DNA from: CAZFOB01 sp964520325
GTDB lineage: Bacteria > Actinomycetota > JAICYB01
Length of the DNA stretch: 64,000 nt
NCBI GenBank assembly: GCA_964520325.1
Contig: CAZFOB010000002.1
Coordinates: 252,030-316,029 of the forward strand
Direction of reading: 5' to 3'
Made by a program: the position numbers and the translations under genes. Shown here in pieces: positions 15,768 through 23,693 of this stretch. The notes under the pieces are model-generated. The model was given only the letters and a program-made list of their open reading frames with translations. It searched no databases and was not told the DNA's origin. The number at the start of each line of letters is the position of its first letter. The stretch's first letter is position 1.

Positions 15768-17792
15768 CTACGGCGTCCGCGCGACTTCGACGGTCTCGAA
15801 CGCCTCGATGATGTCGCCGATCTTGACGTCGCTGAAGTTCTCCAACACGATGCCGCACTCGAAGCCCTGACCGATCTCGCGCACGTCGTCTTTGTGGTGC
15901 CGCAGCGACGCGAGCTTGCCTTCGAAGACGACGGTCCCATCGCGCACGAGACGTGCTTGCCCGTTGCGGCGGATCTCGCCTTGCGTGACCATGCAACCGG
16001 CGGCCATCGCGCGCGGAACTTTGAACGTCTCGCGCACCTCCGCAGTGCCGAGCATCCGCTCCCGGAACTCGGGCGCGAGCATCCCCTTCAGCGCCCGTTC
16101 GATGTCCTCGAGGAGCTCGTAGATGATCCTGTACGTCCGGATCTCGACACCGTGGCGTTCGGCAGCAGTGCGCGCATTGCCGTCGGGTCGAACGTTGAAT
16201 CCGATGATCACAGCGCCGGATGCCTGAGCGAGAACGACATCGCTCTCGACGATCCCGCCGACCGCCGAACGGAGTACGTTCACTTTGATACCGCCGATGT
16301 CGAGCTTGCCGAGCTCGCTCGTGACGGCCTCGAGTGATCCGCGCACGTCGGTCTTCACGATGATGTCGAGCTGCTGCTTCTGCGCGAGCATCTGATCGAG
16401 GGTCAGCATCTGTCTCGTCGTGACGGAAGCGGCTTGCCGTCGGGCCGCGTCGCGGGCTTGCGCCATCTGCCGCGCTCGGCGTTCGTCGGCGACCACGCGG
16501 ACCTCGTCGCCGCCCTCGGGAACAGCGTTCCAGCCGAGGACGAGAACTGGACGCGCCGGGTCGGCCCGGTCGACCGGGTCGCCCCACTCGTCCATCAGTG
16601 CACGCACCTTGCCCCACGCGGCACCAGCCACGACGGCATCGCCTACTTCCAAGGTTCCGTGCTGGATGATCACGGTCGCGACGGGTCCCCGGCCCTTGTC
16701 GAGATGGGCCTCGAGAACCACAGCTCGCGCCGGACCGGTCGGTGCAGCCGTGAGCTCGAGATCGTCGGAGACGAGGACGATGCCGGTGAGCAAGTCGTCG
16801 AGCCCGGCTCCAGTCTTCGCCGAAACATCGATGAACAGCGTGTCGCCACCCCACTCCTGCGGCTGAAGCCCGTGCTCGGAAAGCTCTGTGCGCACTCTGG
16901 TGGGGTCGGCTTCGGGCTTGTCCATCTTGTTGACCGCAACGACGACGGGGACGTTCGCCGCCCTGGCGTGATCGATCGCTTCAAGCGTCTGCGGCATCAC
17001 ACCGTCATCGGCAGCGACGACCAAGATCGCGACGTCGGTGACCTGAGCGCCGCGAGCACGCATCGACGTGAAGGCTTCGTGGCCCGGTGTGTCGATGAAG
17101 GTAATCCGCTGCCCGTCCTTCGTCACCTGGTAGGCGCCGATGTGCTGGGTGATACCGCCGTGTTCCGCGGCTGCGACGTCCGCCTGGCGGATGCGGTCGA
17201 GCACTGTGGTCTTCCCATGGTCGACGTGGCCCATCACGGTGACAACCGGCGGACGAGGCGCGACGCCATCGGCCGTTACGGCTTCTTCGTCGTCGCCATC
17301 GATGAGGTGCTCCTCGACGGTCGGGTCGACGACCTCGACGTCGATGCCCAGGTCGTCGGCCACGACGAGGATCTCCTCGTCGGAGAGCGATTGCGTGATC
17401 GACTTCATCGCGCCGTGGCTCATCAGACTCTTGATGACTTCGGCAGCGCCGCGTCCAACGCGTTCCGCGAAGTCCTTCACAGTGATGCCGCGCTGGACGT
17501 GCAGCGCAGCCGCGGCAACGGGCTTGGCCGGCTCGGGAGCCGCCGCTTTCGCGGCAACAGCCTTGGCCTTCGAGGCCTTCGGGGCTGCGGCTTTCGGAGC
17601 GGCAGCTTTCGGGGCGGCAGCTTTCGGAGGTGCCTCAGCGGGAGCCGGAGCCTTGAGGCCGGCGATGACGCTTTCGTCCACGCTCGAGGAATGAGACTTC
17701 ACGTCGACGCCCAGCGCCTTCAACCGCCCGACGAGCTCCTTCGCAGGAACCCCGAGCTCTTTCGCAGCTTCGTAGACCCTCACCTTTGCCAA
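15768..17792 (-). CDS. infB: translation initiation factor IF-2
   Basis: A 674-residue GTPase that brings initiator tRNA to the 30S subunit. The N-terminal IF2_N module (MAKVRVYEAAKELGV) is followed by a low-complexity Ala/Lys/Pro linker with four or more AAPKA units (about residues 50-75). A second N-domain, KDFAERVGRGAAEVIKSLM, comes next. The G domain shows GHVDHGKTTVLD (G1), DTPGHEAF (G3) and NKMDKPEADP (G4). Domains II-IV follow, with the end reading GFECGIVLENFSDVKIGD. The protein is shorter than the 900-1000 residues common in actinobacteria because the linker is short. Downstream of ylxR, with a short overlap. Confidence 0.97.
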   Translation of the reverse strand: MAKVRVYEAAKELGVPAKELVGRLKALGVDVKSHSSSVDESVIAGLKAPAPAEAPPKAAAPKAAAPKAAAPKASKAKAVAAKAAAPEPAKPVAAAALHVQRGITVKDFAERVGRGAAEVIKSLMSHGAMKSITQSLSDEEILVVADDLGIDVEVVDPTVEEHLIDGDDEEAVTADGVAPRPPVVTVMGHVDHGKTTVLDRIRQADVAAAEHGGITQHIGAYQVTKDGQRITFIDTPGHEAFTSMRARGAQVTDVAILVVAADDGVMPQTLEAIDHARAANVPVVVAVNKMDKPEADPTRVRTELSEHGLQPQEWGGDTLFIDVSAKTGAGLDDLLTGIVLVSDDLELTAAPTGPARAVVLEAHLDKGRGPVATVIIQHGTLEVGDAVVAGAAWGKVRALMDEWGDPVDRADPARPVLVLGWNAVPEGGDEVRVVADERRARQMAQARDAARRQAASVTTRQMLTLDQMLAQKQQLDIIVKTDVRGSLEAVTSELGKLDIGGIKVNVLRSAVGGIVESDVVLAQASGAVIIGFNVRPDGNARTAAERHGVEIRTYRIIYELLEDIERALKGMLAPEFRERMLGTAEVRETFKVPRAMAAGCMVTQGEIRRNGQARLVRDGTVVFEGKLASLRHHKDDVREIGQGFECGIVLENFSDVKIGDIIEAFETVEVARTP

Positions 17793-18067
17793 GCGCCAAA
17801 CTCCTTCGTCAGTCTTTCGAGCGATCTTTCGAGCGACCCCGGCAACTCTTTGGGGTCGATCGTCATCCGCAGAGCCGACCCGATCCGCTTCTTACGGACG
17901 GCTTCCTGCAAACATCCTACGTTCGAGCATACGTACGCCCCGCGGCCCGCTGCCGTGCCGTCCGGATCGAGGACCACCGCGCGGCCCTGCTTTCCGCAGA
18001 CGATGCGGACCAGTTCGGACTTCGGGGCCTTGCGCCTGCACCCGATGCAGGTGCGGGTGGGGCCGCC
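17780..18067 (-). CDS. YlxR family (DUF448) protein, start unclear
   Basis: A protein of about 95 residues of the YlxR/DUF448 family, located between nusA and infB as in most Gram-positives. YlxR proteins bind nucleic acid or RNase P RNA and affect expression broadly; function is still loosely defined. Visible motifs are GGPTRTCIGCRRKAPKSELVRIV and GRGAYVCSNVGCLQEAVRKKR with the paired Cys residues. No ATG, GTG or TTG occurs between the nusA stop and the first conserved residues, so the N-terminus given here (first codon after the nusA stop) is a placeholder. The true start may be a rare codon or lie upstream inside nusA. The stop overlaps infB by 13 bases. Confidence 0.8.
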   Translation of the reverse strand, partial: GGPTRTCIGCRRKAPKSELVRIVCGKQGRAVVLDPDGTAAGRGAYVCSNVGCLQEAVRKKRIGSALRMTIDPKELPGSLERSLERLTKEFGAWQR

Positions 18068-19323
18068 TAGGGCGTTGGCGTCTGCTCCTCGTCCGGCACC
18101 GACTCGTGCGGTGAGGGTTCGACAGCAGCTTCTGGGGCAACAGCCTCTGCAGCCTCTGCGGCCGGAGCCTCTTCGGGAGCCTCTGGGGCCGGAGCCTCTT
18201 CGGCCGGAGCTTCGGTGACTGATGCTTCGGCCTCGGCTTGACCGTTCTCGCCCTCGGCGGCCTTCCGACCCCGCTTCTCGGGGACGGTCGGCTCGAAATG
18301 TGAAGGCTGTGCCGCCTGGCCTGCCGCTCGCTGACTCTCGCTCTTGATGTCGATCCGCCACCCCGTCAGCCGGGCTGCCAGGCGGGCGTTCTGTCCTTCT
18401 TTGCCGATCGCGAGCGAAAGCTCACGGTCGGCAACGATCACGGTTGCCGTCTTGGTGTCTGGATCGATGCTCACGCCGCGCACGCGCGCCGGTTGAAGCG
18501 CCTCAGAGACGAAGCGCGAGATGTCTTCGGTCCATGACACGACGTCGATCTTCTCGCCTCGAAGCTCATTGACCACTGCGCGCACTCGCATGCCCTTGGG
18601 ACCGACGCAGGCCCCCACGGGGTCGATGTTGTTGTCGTTGGACGACACGGCGATCTTCGTGCGGTGCCCGGCCTCGCGTGAGATCGCCTTCATCTCGACC
18701 AGGCCGTCCAGGATCTCCGGCACTTCCATCTCGAAGAGCTTGCGCACGAGCCCCGGATGCGATCGCGACACGACGATGGTCGGACCGCGTCCTTCGCGGA
18801 CCTCGACGATGTACGCACGGACGCGATCGCCGATCTCGTACCGCTCCCGGGGGATCTGCTCGGAGTACGGCATGATCGCCTCGGCCTTGCCGAGGTTGAG
18901 GATCACGAACCGCGGGTCGTGCTGTTCGACGATGCCTGTGACGATCTCACCCGCGCGGTCTTCGTACTCCTCGAAAGCCATCTGTCGCTCGGCCTCGCGG
19001 AGCTTCTGGTGGATGACGTGCTTGGCAGTCTGCGCGGCGATGCGTCCGAGCTCCGGCGGGGTCTCGACGAATGCTTCCTTGATGACCTCTTCGGTCTCTT
19101 CGTCCACTTCTTGCTCGAAGGCACGGATCTCACCGGACTCCCGGTCGATCTCGATCCTCGCGTGCGTCGCGGTGACGCCGGGGGTCTTCGGGTAAGCGGC
19201 GCCGAGGGCGGCCTCCAGCGCCTCGAAGATCGTCTCCGCGGGCATGCCACGGTCGCGCTCGAGCACTGCGAGCGCGTCGATCAGTTCGAGATTCTTGTCT
19301 GACTTCTTCCTTGCGCGTGCCAT
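18067..19323 (-). CDS. nusA: transcription termination/antitermination factor NusA
   Basis: A 418-residue RNA polymerase-binding factor. Domains in order: N-terminal polymerase-binding domain (about 1-125, ALAVLERDRGMPAETIFEAL), S1 domain (about 130-200, GEIVTGIVEQHDPRFVILNLG), KH1 (about 220-290, GHRTKIAVSSNDNNIDPVGA) and KH2 (about 295-345, ending IGKEGQNARLAARLTGW). The last 75 residues are an Ala/Glu/Pro-rich acidic tail. The ATG lies directly against the rimP stop, and the stop is followed at once by ylxR. The order rimP-nusA-ylxR-infB is standard. NusA commonly represses its own operon through leader termination; see the hairpin at 19846-19870. Confidence 0.97.
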   Translation of the reverse strand: MARARKKSDKNLELIDALAVLERDRGMPAETIFEALEAALGAAYPKTPGVTATHARIEIDRESGEIRAFEQEVDEETEEVIKEAFVETPPELGRIAAQTAKHVIHQKLREAERQMAFEEYEDRAGEIVTGIVEQHDPRFVILNLGKAEAIMPYSEQIPRERYEIGDRVRAYIVEVREGRGPTIVVSRSHPGLVRKLFEMEVPEILDGLVEMKAISREAGHRTKIAVSSNDNNIDPVGACVGPKGMRVRAVVNELRGEKIDVVSWTEDISRFVSEALQPARVRGVSIDPDTKTATVIVADRELSLAIGKEGQNARLAARLTGWRIDIKSESQRAAGQAAQPSHFEPTVPEKRGRKAAEGENGQAEAEASVTEAPAEEAPAPEAPEEAPAAEAAEAVAPEAAVEPSPHESVPDEEQTPTP

Positions 19324-19818
19324 TTAGAGCTTCACCACCAGTTGTGCTCGTGCGATGTCATCGAACAACGCAACAAACGTCTCATCTTCTCCCTGGATCT
19401 CCACGGCGACTTCGCCAGCCGTGGCGATCGGACCTTCCAGACTACGTCCGTCTTTCAACTTGAGGTTCGCCACCCGGCCGACGCACACCTCGAACTGTTC
19501 CGGCGTCGTGAGCTCGCGCTCCGCGCCCGGAGACGTGACTTCGAGGACGTAGCGCGCCTCCCCCGGGACGACCTCCGCGCGGTCAAGTTCGCGCGAGAGT
19601 TGCTCCGAGTACGTGGCCAGGTCGTCGGCATTGACTCCACCCAAGCGGTCGTAGGCCACGCGGAGGGTCTCACGTCCGGCGTCCCGCAGGTAGGTGATGT
19701 CCCACAGGACGAGGTCATTGGCGGCAGCGACCGCCTCCGCGACGGGGCGAACCACGTTTGCGATCGATCCCGCGTCGCGGCTCAGGTCTTTCGGAGCGCG
19801 CTTGGTTGCCGTCACCAT
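19324..19818 (-). CDS. rimP: ribosome maturation factor RimP
   Basis: A 164-residue protein needed for 30S subunit maturation. The N-terminal domain holds VVRPVAEAVAAANDLVLWDI and GRETLRVAYDRLGGVNADDL, followed by the family signature LEVTSPGAERELTTPEQFE (normally VSSPGxxRPL) and a C-terminal SH3-like domain (GRVANLKLKDGRSLEGPI). The ATG at 19818 has a GAGGAGG site; a longer frame to 19881 would run through the terminator-like hairpin and is unlikely. It heads the rimP-nusA-ylxR-infB operon. Confidence 0.95.
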   Translation of the reverse strand: MVTATKRAPKDLSRDAGSIANVVRPVAEAVAAANDLVLWDITYLRDAGRETLRVAYDRLGGVNADDLATYSEQLSRELDRAEVVPGEARYVLEVTSPGAERELTTPEQFEVCVGRVANLKLKDGRSLEGPIATAGEVAVEIQGEDETFVALFDDIARAQLVVKL

Positions 19819-19845
19819 CGCTCCCTCCTCGGGGGTCTGAGCGCC

Positions 19846-19870
19846 AAAAAAAAGTGGGCTCGAGGCCCAC
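19846..19870 (-). terminator. intrinsic terminator-like hairpin in rimP leader
   Basis: On the minus strand a six-pair GC-rich stem (GTGGGC at 19870-19865, loop of five, GCCCAC at 19859-19854) is followed at once by eight T residues (complement of 19846-19853). It is the best intrinsic terminator in the window. No minus-strand gene ends here: the nearest upstream one is the SBP gene stopping at 20444, with a plus-strand gene between. It lies about 30 bases upstream of the rimP start, so it reads best as a leader attenuator for the rimP-nusA-infB operon. Confidence 0.75.
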
Positions 19871-20007
19871 ACCAAAAACACCGAAACCGTGGTGCGCCTC
19901 TCGGGCGCTTTCTCTAGGATAGCTCGCGTCGTTCTGGCGTGCGAGCACCGTTGCCGTTTTGGCTGCTCAGAGCCCCTGTTGGCAGGCTCGCGCTAGACTT
20001 TTTGCCC

Positions 20008-20421
20008 ATGGACGAACGCCTCGCAGACCGGCTGTGCAACGTTCCCCTTTTCGTCGACCTCGACCTCGACCATCTGCGGGCGGTCGCCAAGCTCGTGTCC
20101 GAATTCGAAGCCGAAGCCGGGCACGTCCTCGTCCAGCCCGGGATGGTGGGAGCCGGACTGTTCCTGATCGAGGAAGGTTCGGCGACCTTGTCCGTGCAAG
20201 ATCGCGATGTCGAGCTCGGGGCCGGGGAGATCGTGGGTGAGCTGGCCTTGCTGGACGATCGAGCGGTTCACACCACGCGCGTCCGGACGAAGACCGTCGT
20301 CCGTGGATACTGCATCTCTCGCGACGACTTCGACGCACTGCTCCACGACGAACCGAAGATCGCGATCCCCATGCTCAAGGTTCTCGCGAAGCGGCTCGTG
20401 GACATCGTTACGCACCACTAG
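20008..20421 (+). CDS. stand-alone cyclic-nucleotide-binding-domain protein
   Basis: A 137-residue protein consisting of a CRP/cAMP-receptor-type beta-roll and its closing helix only. LCNVPLFVDLDLDHLRAVAKL is the typical N-terminal hairpin, GAGLFLIEEGSATLSVQ the central strands, and GAGEIVGELALLDDRAVHTT the phosphate-binding cassette. The cassette normally reads GExxGExALLxxxxRxAT; here HTT replaces RxAT, so cNMP binding may be altered. There is no helix-turn-helix, hence not a transcription factor by itself. ATG 20008 is chosen as the start of the domain. The gene is monocistronic, divergent from rimP and convergent with the SBP gene, stopping 22 bases from its end. Confidence 0.8.
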   Translation: MDERLADRLCNVPLFVDLDLDHLRAVAKLVSEFEAEAGHVLVQPGMVGAGLFLIEEGSATLSVQDRDVELGAGEIVGELALLDDRAVHTTRVRTKTVVRGYCISRDDFDALLHDEPKIAIPMLKVLAKRLVDIVTHH

Positions 20422-20443
20422 ATCCCTCGCTGCCTAGTGCTAG

Positions 20444-22213
20444 TCAGCGCAGGCTGACCTGTCCCCCGTAACTGTTGCATGGGTCGTCCGGGCGCTCGAG
20501 GGAGGCGAAGTCCTTGTCGGGCCACTCGCCGGCGTGGAAACGGATGCCTCCGGATGCGCCACGCCAGCACCCGGTGCCGTCGGGTGCGGTTGACACGCCG
20601 GACGATCCCGCCGGGTCCCACCTCATCAACACGGCGTCCTTCACACAGGTGTAGTCGCCAGGGTTGAAATAGCAGGCCGGCAAGCTGGGGTCGGTCGATC
20701 GCACCTCTGGGATGGCGTGGAAACCTTGGTTGATCGAGGATGTACTGAGCCGCGGGCCCGCCACCTGGATGCCGGTATACAGCTGCCGGATGGCCTCGTA
20801 GAAGTCGGAGAACGAGCACATCTCGCGAGCGTCCTCGTGAGGGATATCGGGGTCGGCCTCCTTGAGTGACCGGTAGCACTCGGTGGCGGTGACTTCGGGC
20901 TCCATCGTGGTGCTCGTGATGACCCAGGCGTGTCGCCAGACCGACTTCTCCTGGTGTGCGTTCGCCGTCGCACCGTCGGACGTGCCGTCGCCGGCCAAGA
21001 TCCACTCGGGGCGGTAGGTCAGGGAAGCAGCCGCACGAGACTGGTTCGACTCGAACCCGCCCGGCCAGATGACCGTCGTCACGCCCTTTTGCTGGAAGTC
21101 GGCCATGTTCTGAACGGCGTAGGACGGCGGGTTGCGGTCCTGGTTATAGATGGAGAAGTGCTCGGGGAACGTGGCCTCGGCGATGAACTTCCCTCCGCAG
21201 GCTTCGATCTTCTCTTTGGCCAGGAGCGAGAACTTGATCAGGCTCGGATACTCGGGGTCGGTTGTACGGATGAAGCCGAGCCGGCGGGGAGTCCCCTGCT
21301 GGCCGGGGTTGTCGCCGCCGCTGACTGGGAACGGCAGCACCATCTGACACACGAAGCTCGCGTACTGCTCGGCCTGCTGCTCGCGGGAGGGCAGGTAGCC
21401 CCAGAACTGTCCGGCGAAGCTGCGGAAGAACGCGGCCGGGCGGAAGTATCGCGAGCTGAACACCAGCGTGTCGTTCTGGGCGTGCTCCTCCATATACGGC
21501 TCTTCAAGCCGCCCTTCGGCGTCGATGATGACGGCGAAGGGATCGATCTTGGCTTCTTCGTCGGCGGCGTCGGCTCGGCGGTTCTCTGGCGTTGTCCCGC
21601 CGGGGCCGAACGACGAGAAGTGCACCCAGAAGTGGACACGGCGGCCGTAGGTCTGGAAGCGATTGTTGAAGAATCGTTGGAACGCGCGGATCCCACGCAC
21701 CCAGATGAGGTTCTCGCCGCCGGGCTCGTCGATGTCGAAGTACTTGCCGGCCGGTGCACTGTCGAGGCCGCGACTCGAGATCCAGCTGATGCCTCCCTGG
21801 ATGTAGAACACCACGCGGATCTCACCCTTGGTCACGCCCTTGTAGGTTGCGCCGCCGTTGTTGCCATTGAAGTAGGCGACGCATGGAGGGGACAGCGGAT
21901 CCTCAGTCTGGCGCGGTGGCTTCCCGACGCACCGTTTGCCGACCGGTGTCTTGCCCCGCACCTCGGGGGGTGGCGGACCGGCCTCCTTCTCCAGGGCCTG
22001 GGCCAGCAGGCCGGACGAACCGAGGCCGAGCGACGAAACGTTGCCACCGGGTGGCGGCACGTCGGAGTCCTCCGGTGGCACCGGCGCGTAGGACAGCGTG
22101 GTGGCCGGATTCGTCTGCGGCACGTTCAGTGCCGACGGCAAGATCACGATGGCAAGCAGGAACGCCACCGCGATTGCAGCTAATGGCGGGAACCGATATG
22201 TCCAGCTCTTCAT
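20444..22213 (-). CDS. large ABC-type substrate-binding protein (branched-chain/LivK-like fold)
   Basis: A 589-residue secreted protein that I place in the type I periplasmic-binding family used by Liv-type importers. The ATG at 22213 gives a signal/anchor segment LAAIAVAFLLAIVILPSAL (about 11-29) without a lipobox. A Pro/Gly-rich linker follows, then a binding fold with GVTKGEIRVVFYIQGG, FAVIIDAEG, RRLGFIRTTDPEYPS, and WILAGDGTSDG. Several Cys pairs late in the chain (for example ACYFNPGDYTC) may form disulfides. Together with the fused permease and MFS-ABC-ABC genes at 29-34 kb it could complete a Liv-type importer. It is divergent from the amidase, sharing an operator-bearing promoter. Ligand unknown. 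Predicted cell-surface location, inferred from the anchor. Confidence 0.72.
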   Translation of the reverse strand: MKSWTYRFPPLAAIAVAFLLAIVILPSALNVPQTNPATTLSYAPVPPEDSDVPPPGGNVSSLGLGSSGLLAQALEKEAGPPPPEVRGKTPVGKRCVGKPPRQTEDPLSPPCVAYFNGNNGGATYKGVTKGEIRVVFYIQGGISWISSRGLDSAPAGKYFDIDEPGGENLIWVRGIRAFQRFFNNRFQTYGRRVHFWVHFSSFGPGGTTPENRRADAADEEAKIDPFAVIIDAEGRLEEPYMEEHAQNDTLVFSSRYFRPAAFFRSFAGQFWGYLPSREQQAEQYASFVCQMVLPFPVSGGDNPGQQGTPRRLGFIRTTDPEYPSLIKFSLLAKEKIEACGGKFIAEATFPEHFSIYNQDRNPPSYAVQNMADFQQKGVTTVIWPGGFESNQSRAAASLTYRPEWILAGDGTSDGATANAHQEKSVWRHAWVITSTTMEPEVTATECYRSLKEADPDIPHEDAREMCSFSDFYEAIRQLYTGIQVAGPRLSTSSINQGFHAIPEVRSTDPSLPACYFNPGDYTCVKDAVLMRWDPAGSSGVSTAPDGTGCWRGASGGIRFHAGEWPDKDFASLERPDDPCNSYGGQVSLR

Positions 22214-22243
22214 TATCGAGCCGACGCGCCCCTGAGCGACCGA

Positions 22244-22273
22244 TGGACAAACAAGCTGTCCTGACTCTAACCT
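22244..22273 (+). promoter_or_regulatory. promoter with operator-like site A (SBP/amidase divergent region)
   Basis: A sigma70-type promoter for the plus strand is visible: TGGACA at 22244-22249, an 18-base spacer and TAACCT at 22268-22273. The amidase ATG is at 22284, so its mRNA would be almost leaderless. Inside the spacer lies GTCCTGACTCTAAC, 25 of 28 positions being identical to site B at 43 kb over the region 22247-22274. The SBP gene runs the other way from 22213, so one regulator could control both. Confidence 0.6.
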
Positions 22274-22283
22274 GAATGACACG

Positions 22284-23693
22284 ATGGCCGCCGCGGGCAA
22301 CGACATCGCCTACCTGTCCGCGGTGGACCAAGCGCACCTCATCCGCTCCAAGGAGTTCTCTCCCGTCCACTTGGTTGAGCTGTACCTCGAACGGATAGCA
22401 GCACTGAACCCGAAGCTCGACGCTTTCCTGGCCGTAGCCGGCGACCTCGCCCTCCGCGACGCCGAGCGCGCGGAAGCGCTGGTCGGCACCGACGAGGCCG
22501 GACGGCTCAACGGTGTGGTCGTGTCCATCAAGGATCGCTTCGACACGGCCGGCATCACGACCACATGTGGGACGGCCGCCTGGCTCGACCGCGTGCCCAC
22601 CGCCGATCACTACATCGTCCGCCGACTCAAACAGGCCGGCTGCATCGTCATCGGCAAGACCAACCTGCCCGAGTTCGGGCTCTCGGTCGTCAGTGAGTCG
22701 GTGGCCTATCCCCCGGCAAGGAATCCTTGGGACACCTCACGGACGACCGGCGGGTCGTCCGGGGGCGCCGGCGCCGCCGTGGTGGCCGGCCTGTGTTCGA
22801 TCTCCCACGGCTCCGACGGCGGGGGCTCGGTGCGCATCCCGGCGGCATGCACGGGAGCGGTCGGCCTGAAGCCGGCCCGGGGTCGTCATTCGAACCATCC
22901 GAACTTCCCCGACCTGTTCGGGAGCTCTGGCCCCTTGTCGCGGACGGTCGCCGACGCTGCCGCGTTCCTCGACGCCACCGCCGGGTACGACACGGGCGAT
23001 GCCATGTGGGCCCCCGAGCCCGCGCGCCCGTTCGTAGACGAGGTCGGCGTCGACCCGGTTCCCTTACGCATCGCGTGGTCCAACCTGGCCCCGGTGGACG
23101 GAACCCCGATCGATGCACCCCAAGCAGCGGCGACCCAGCGCGTCGCCGAGATGCTCGAGGGGCTCGGGCATCACGTCGAGCAGGCCTCGCCGAACTACCC
23201 GCCACAGGACGCCACCACCACACCCATCCGCGGGGCCGAGCTCCACGCCGGCTACGACCTCCCGGACCCAGAGACCTTCGGCCCGATGACGAGGATCTTC
23301 TACGAAGCCGGCAAGAACGTGACAGCTGCCGACTACGTGAGATACCTGAATAAGCTCCAGGTCGAGTGCCGGCAGCTGGTGTCGTTCTTCGACGACTGGG
23401 ACGTGCTCGTCACGCCGACGGTCCCCATCCAACCGCCTCTGGTCGGCGCTTTCGATGACCTCTTCGCCTCGCCGGACCTGTTGCCGCGCTTCCGGGGCAT
23501 GGCGGCGTTCACGATGCCGTGGAACCACACCGGTCAACCGGCCATCACGCTCCCGCTGTACACCGATGACGACGGACTGCCTATCGGCCTCCAATTCGTC
23601 GGACGTCCGGCCGACGAGGTGACATTGTTCCGTTTGGCCGGCCAGCTCGAGCGGGCAATGCCCTGGCACGATCGGCGGCCAGAGGTTGGGTAA
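22284..23693 (+). CDS. amidase signature family amidohydrolase
   Basis: A 469-residue amidase-signature (GatA-like) enzyme that hydrolyses an amide bond through a Ser-cisSer-Lys triad. The Lys is in VVVSIKDRFDTAG, and the signature TTGGSSGGAGAAVVAGL supplies the cis-Ser. SDGGGSVRIPAACTGAVGLKP carries the nucleophile. Related enzymes act on 6-aminohexanoate oligomers, aryl amides or malonamides, so substrate is open; no gatB or gatC is nearby, arguing against tRNA amidation. No signal peptide, so it is cytoplasmic. It starts just after site A and its stop overlaps the start of the decayed CocE-type gene by eight bases, so the two were an operon. Confidence 0.92.
   Translation: MAAAGNDIAYLSAVDQAHLIRSKEFSPVHLVELYLERIAALNPKLDAFLAVAGDLALRDAERAEALVGTDEAGRLNGVVVSIKDRFDTAGITTTCGTAAWLDRVPTADHYIVRRLKQAGCIVIGKTNLPEFGLSVVSESVAYPPARNPWDTSRTTGGSSGGAGAAVVAGLCSISHGSDGGGSVRIPAACTGAVGLKPARGRHSNHPNFPDLFGSSGPLSRTVADAAAFLDATAGYDTGDAMWAPEPARPFVDEVGVDPVPLRIAWSNLAPVDGTPIDAPQAAATQRVAEMLEGLGHHVEQASPNYPPQDATTTPIRGAELHAGYDLPDPETFGPMTRIFYEAGKNVTAADYVRYLNKLQVECRQLVSFFDDWDVLVTPTVPIQPPLVGAFDDLFASPDLLPRFRGMAAFTMPWNHTGQPAITLPLYTDDDGLPIGLQFVGRPADEVTLFRLAGQLERAMPWHDRRPEVG

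Noticed and set aside
17560..17640. Repeat region with AAPKA-coding units
   Set aside because: It is the ordinary low-complexity linker of IF-2, not a mobile or regulatory repeat.
16434..18218. Plus-strand frame of 594 codons
   Set aside because: Antisense to infB, ylxR and nusA; no ribosome site or family motif; composition mirrors the real genes.
22284..23693. GatA subunit of glutamyl-tRNA amidotransferase
   Set aside because: No gatB or gatC nearby and the start is tied to a catabolic operator; a free amidase is more likely.
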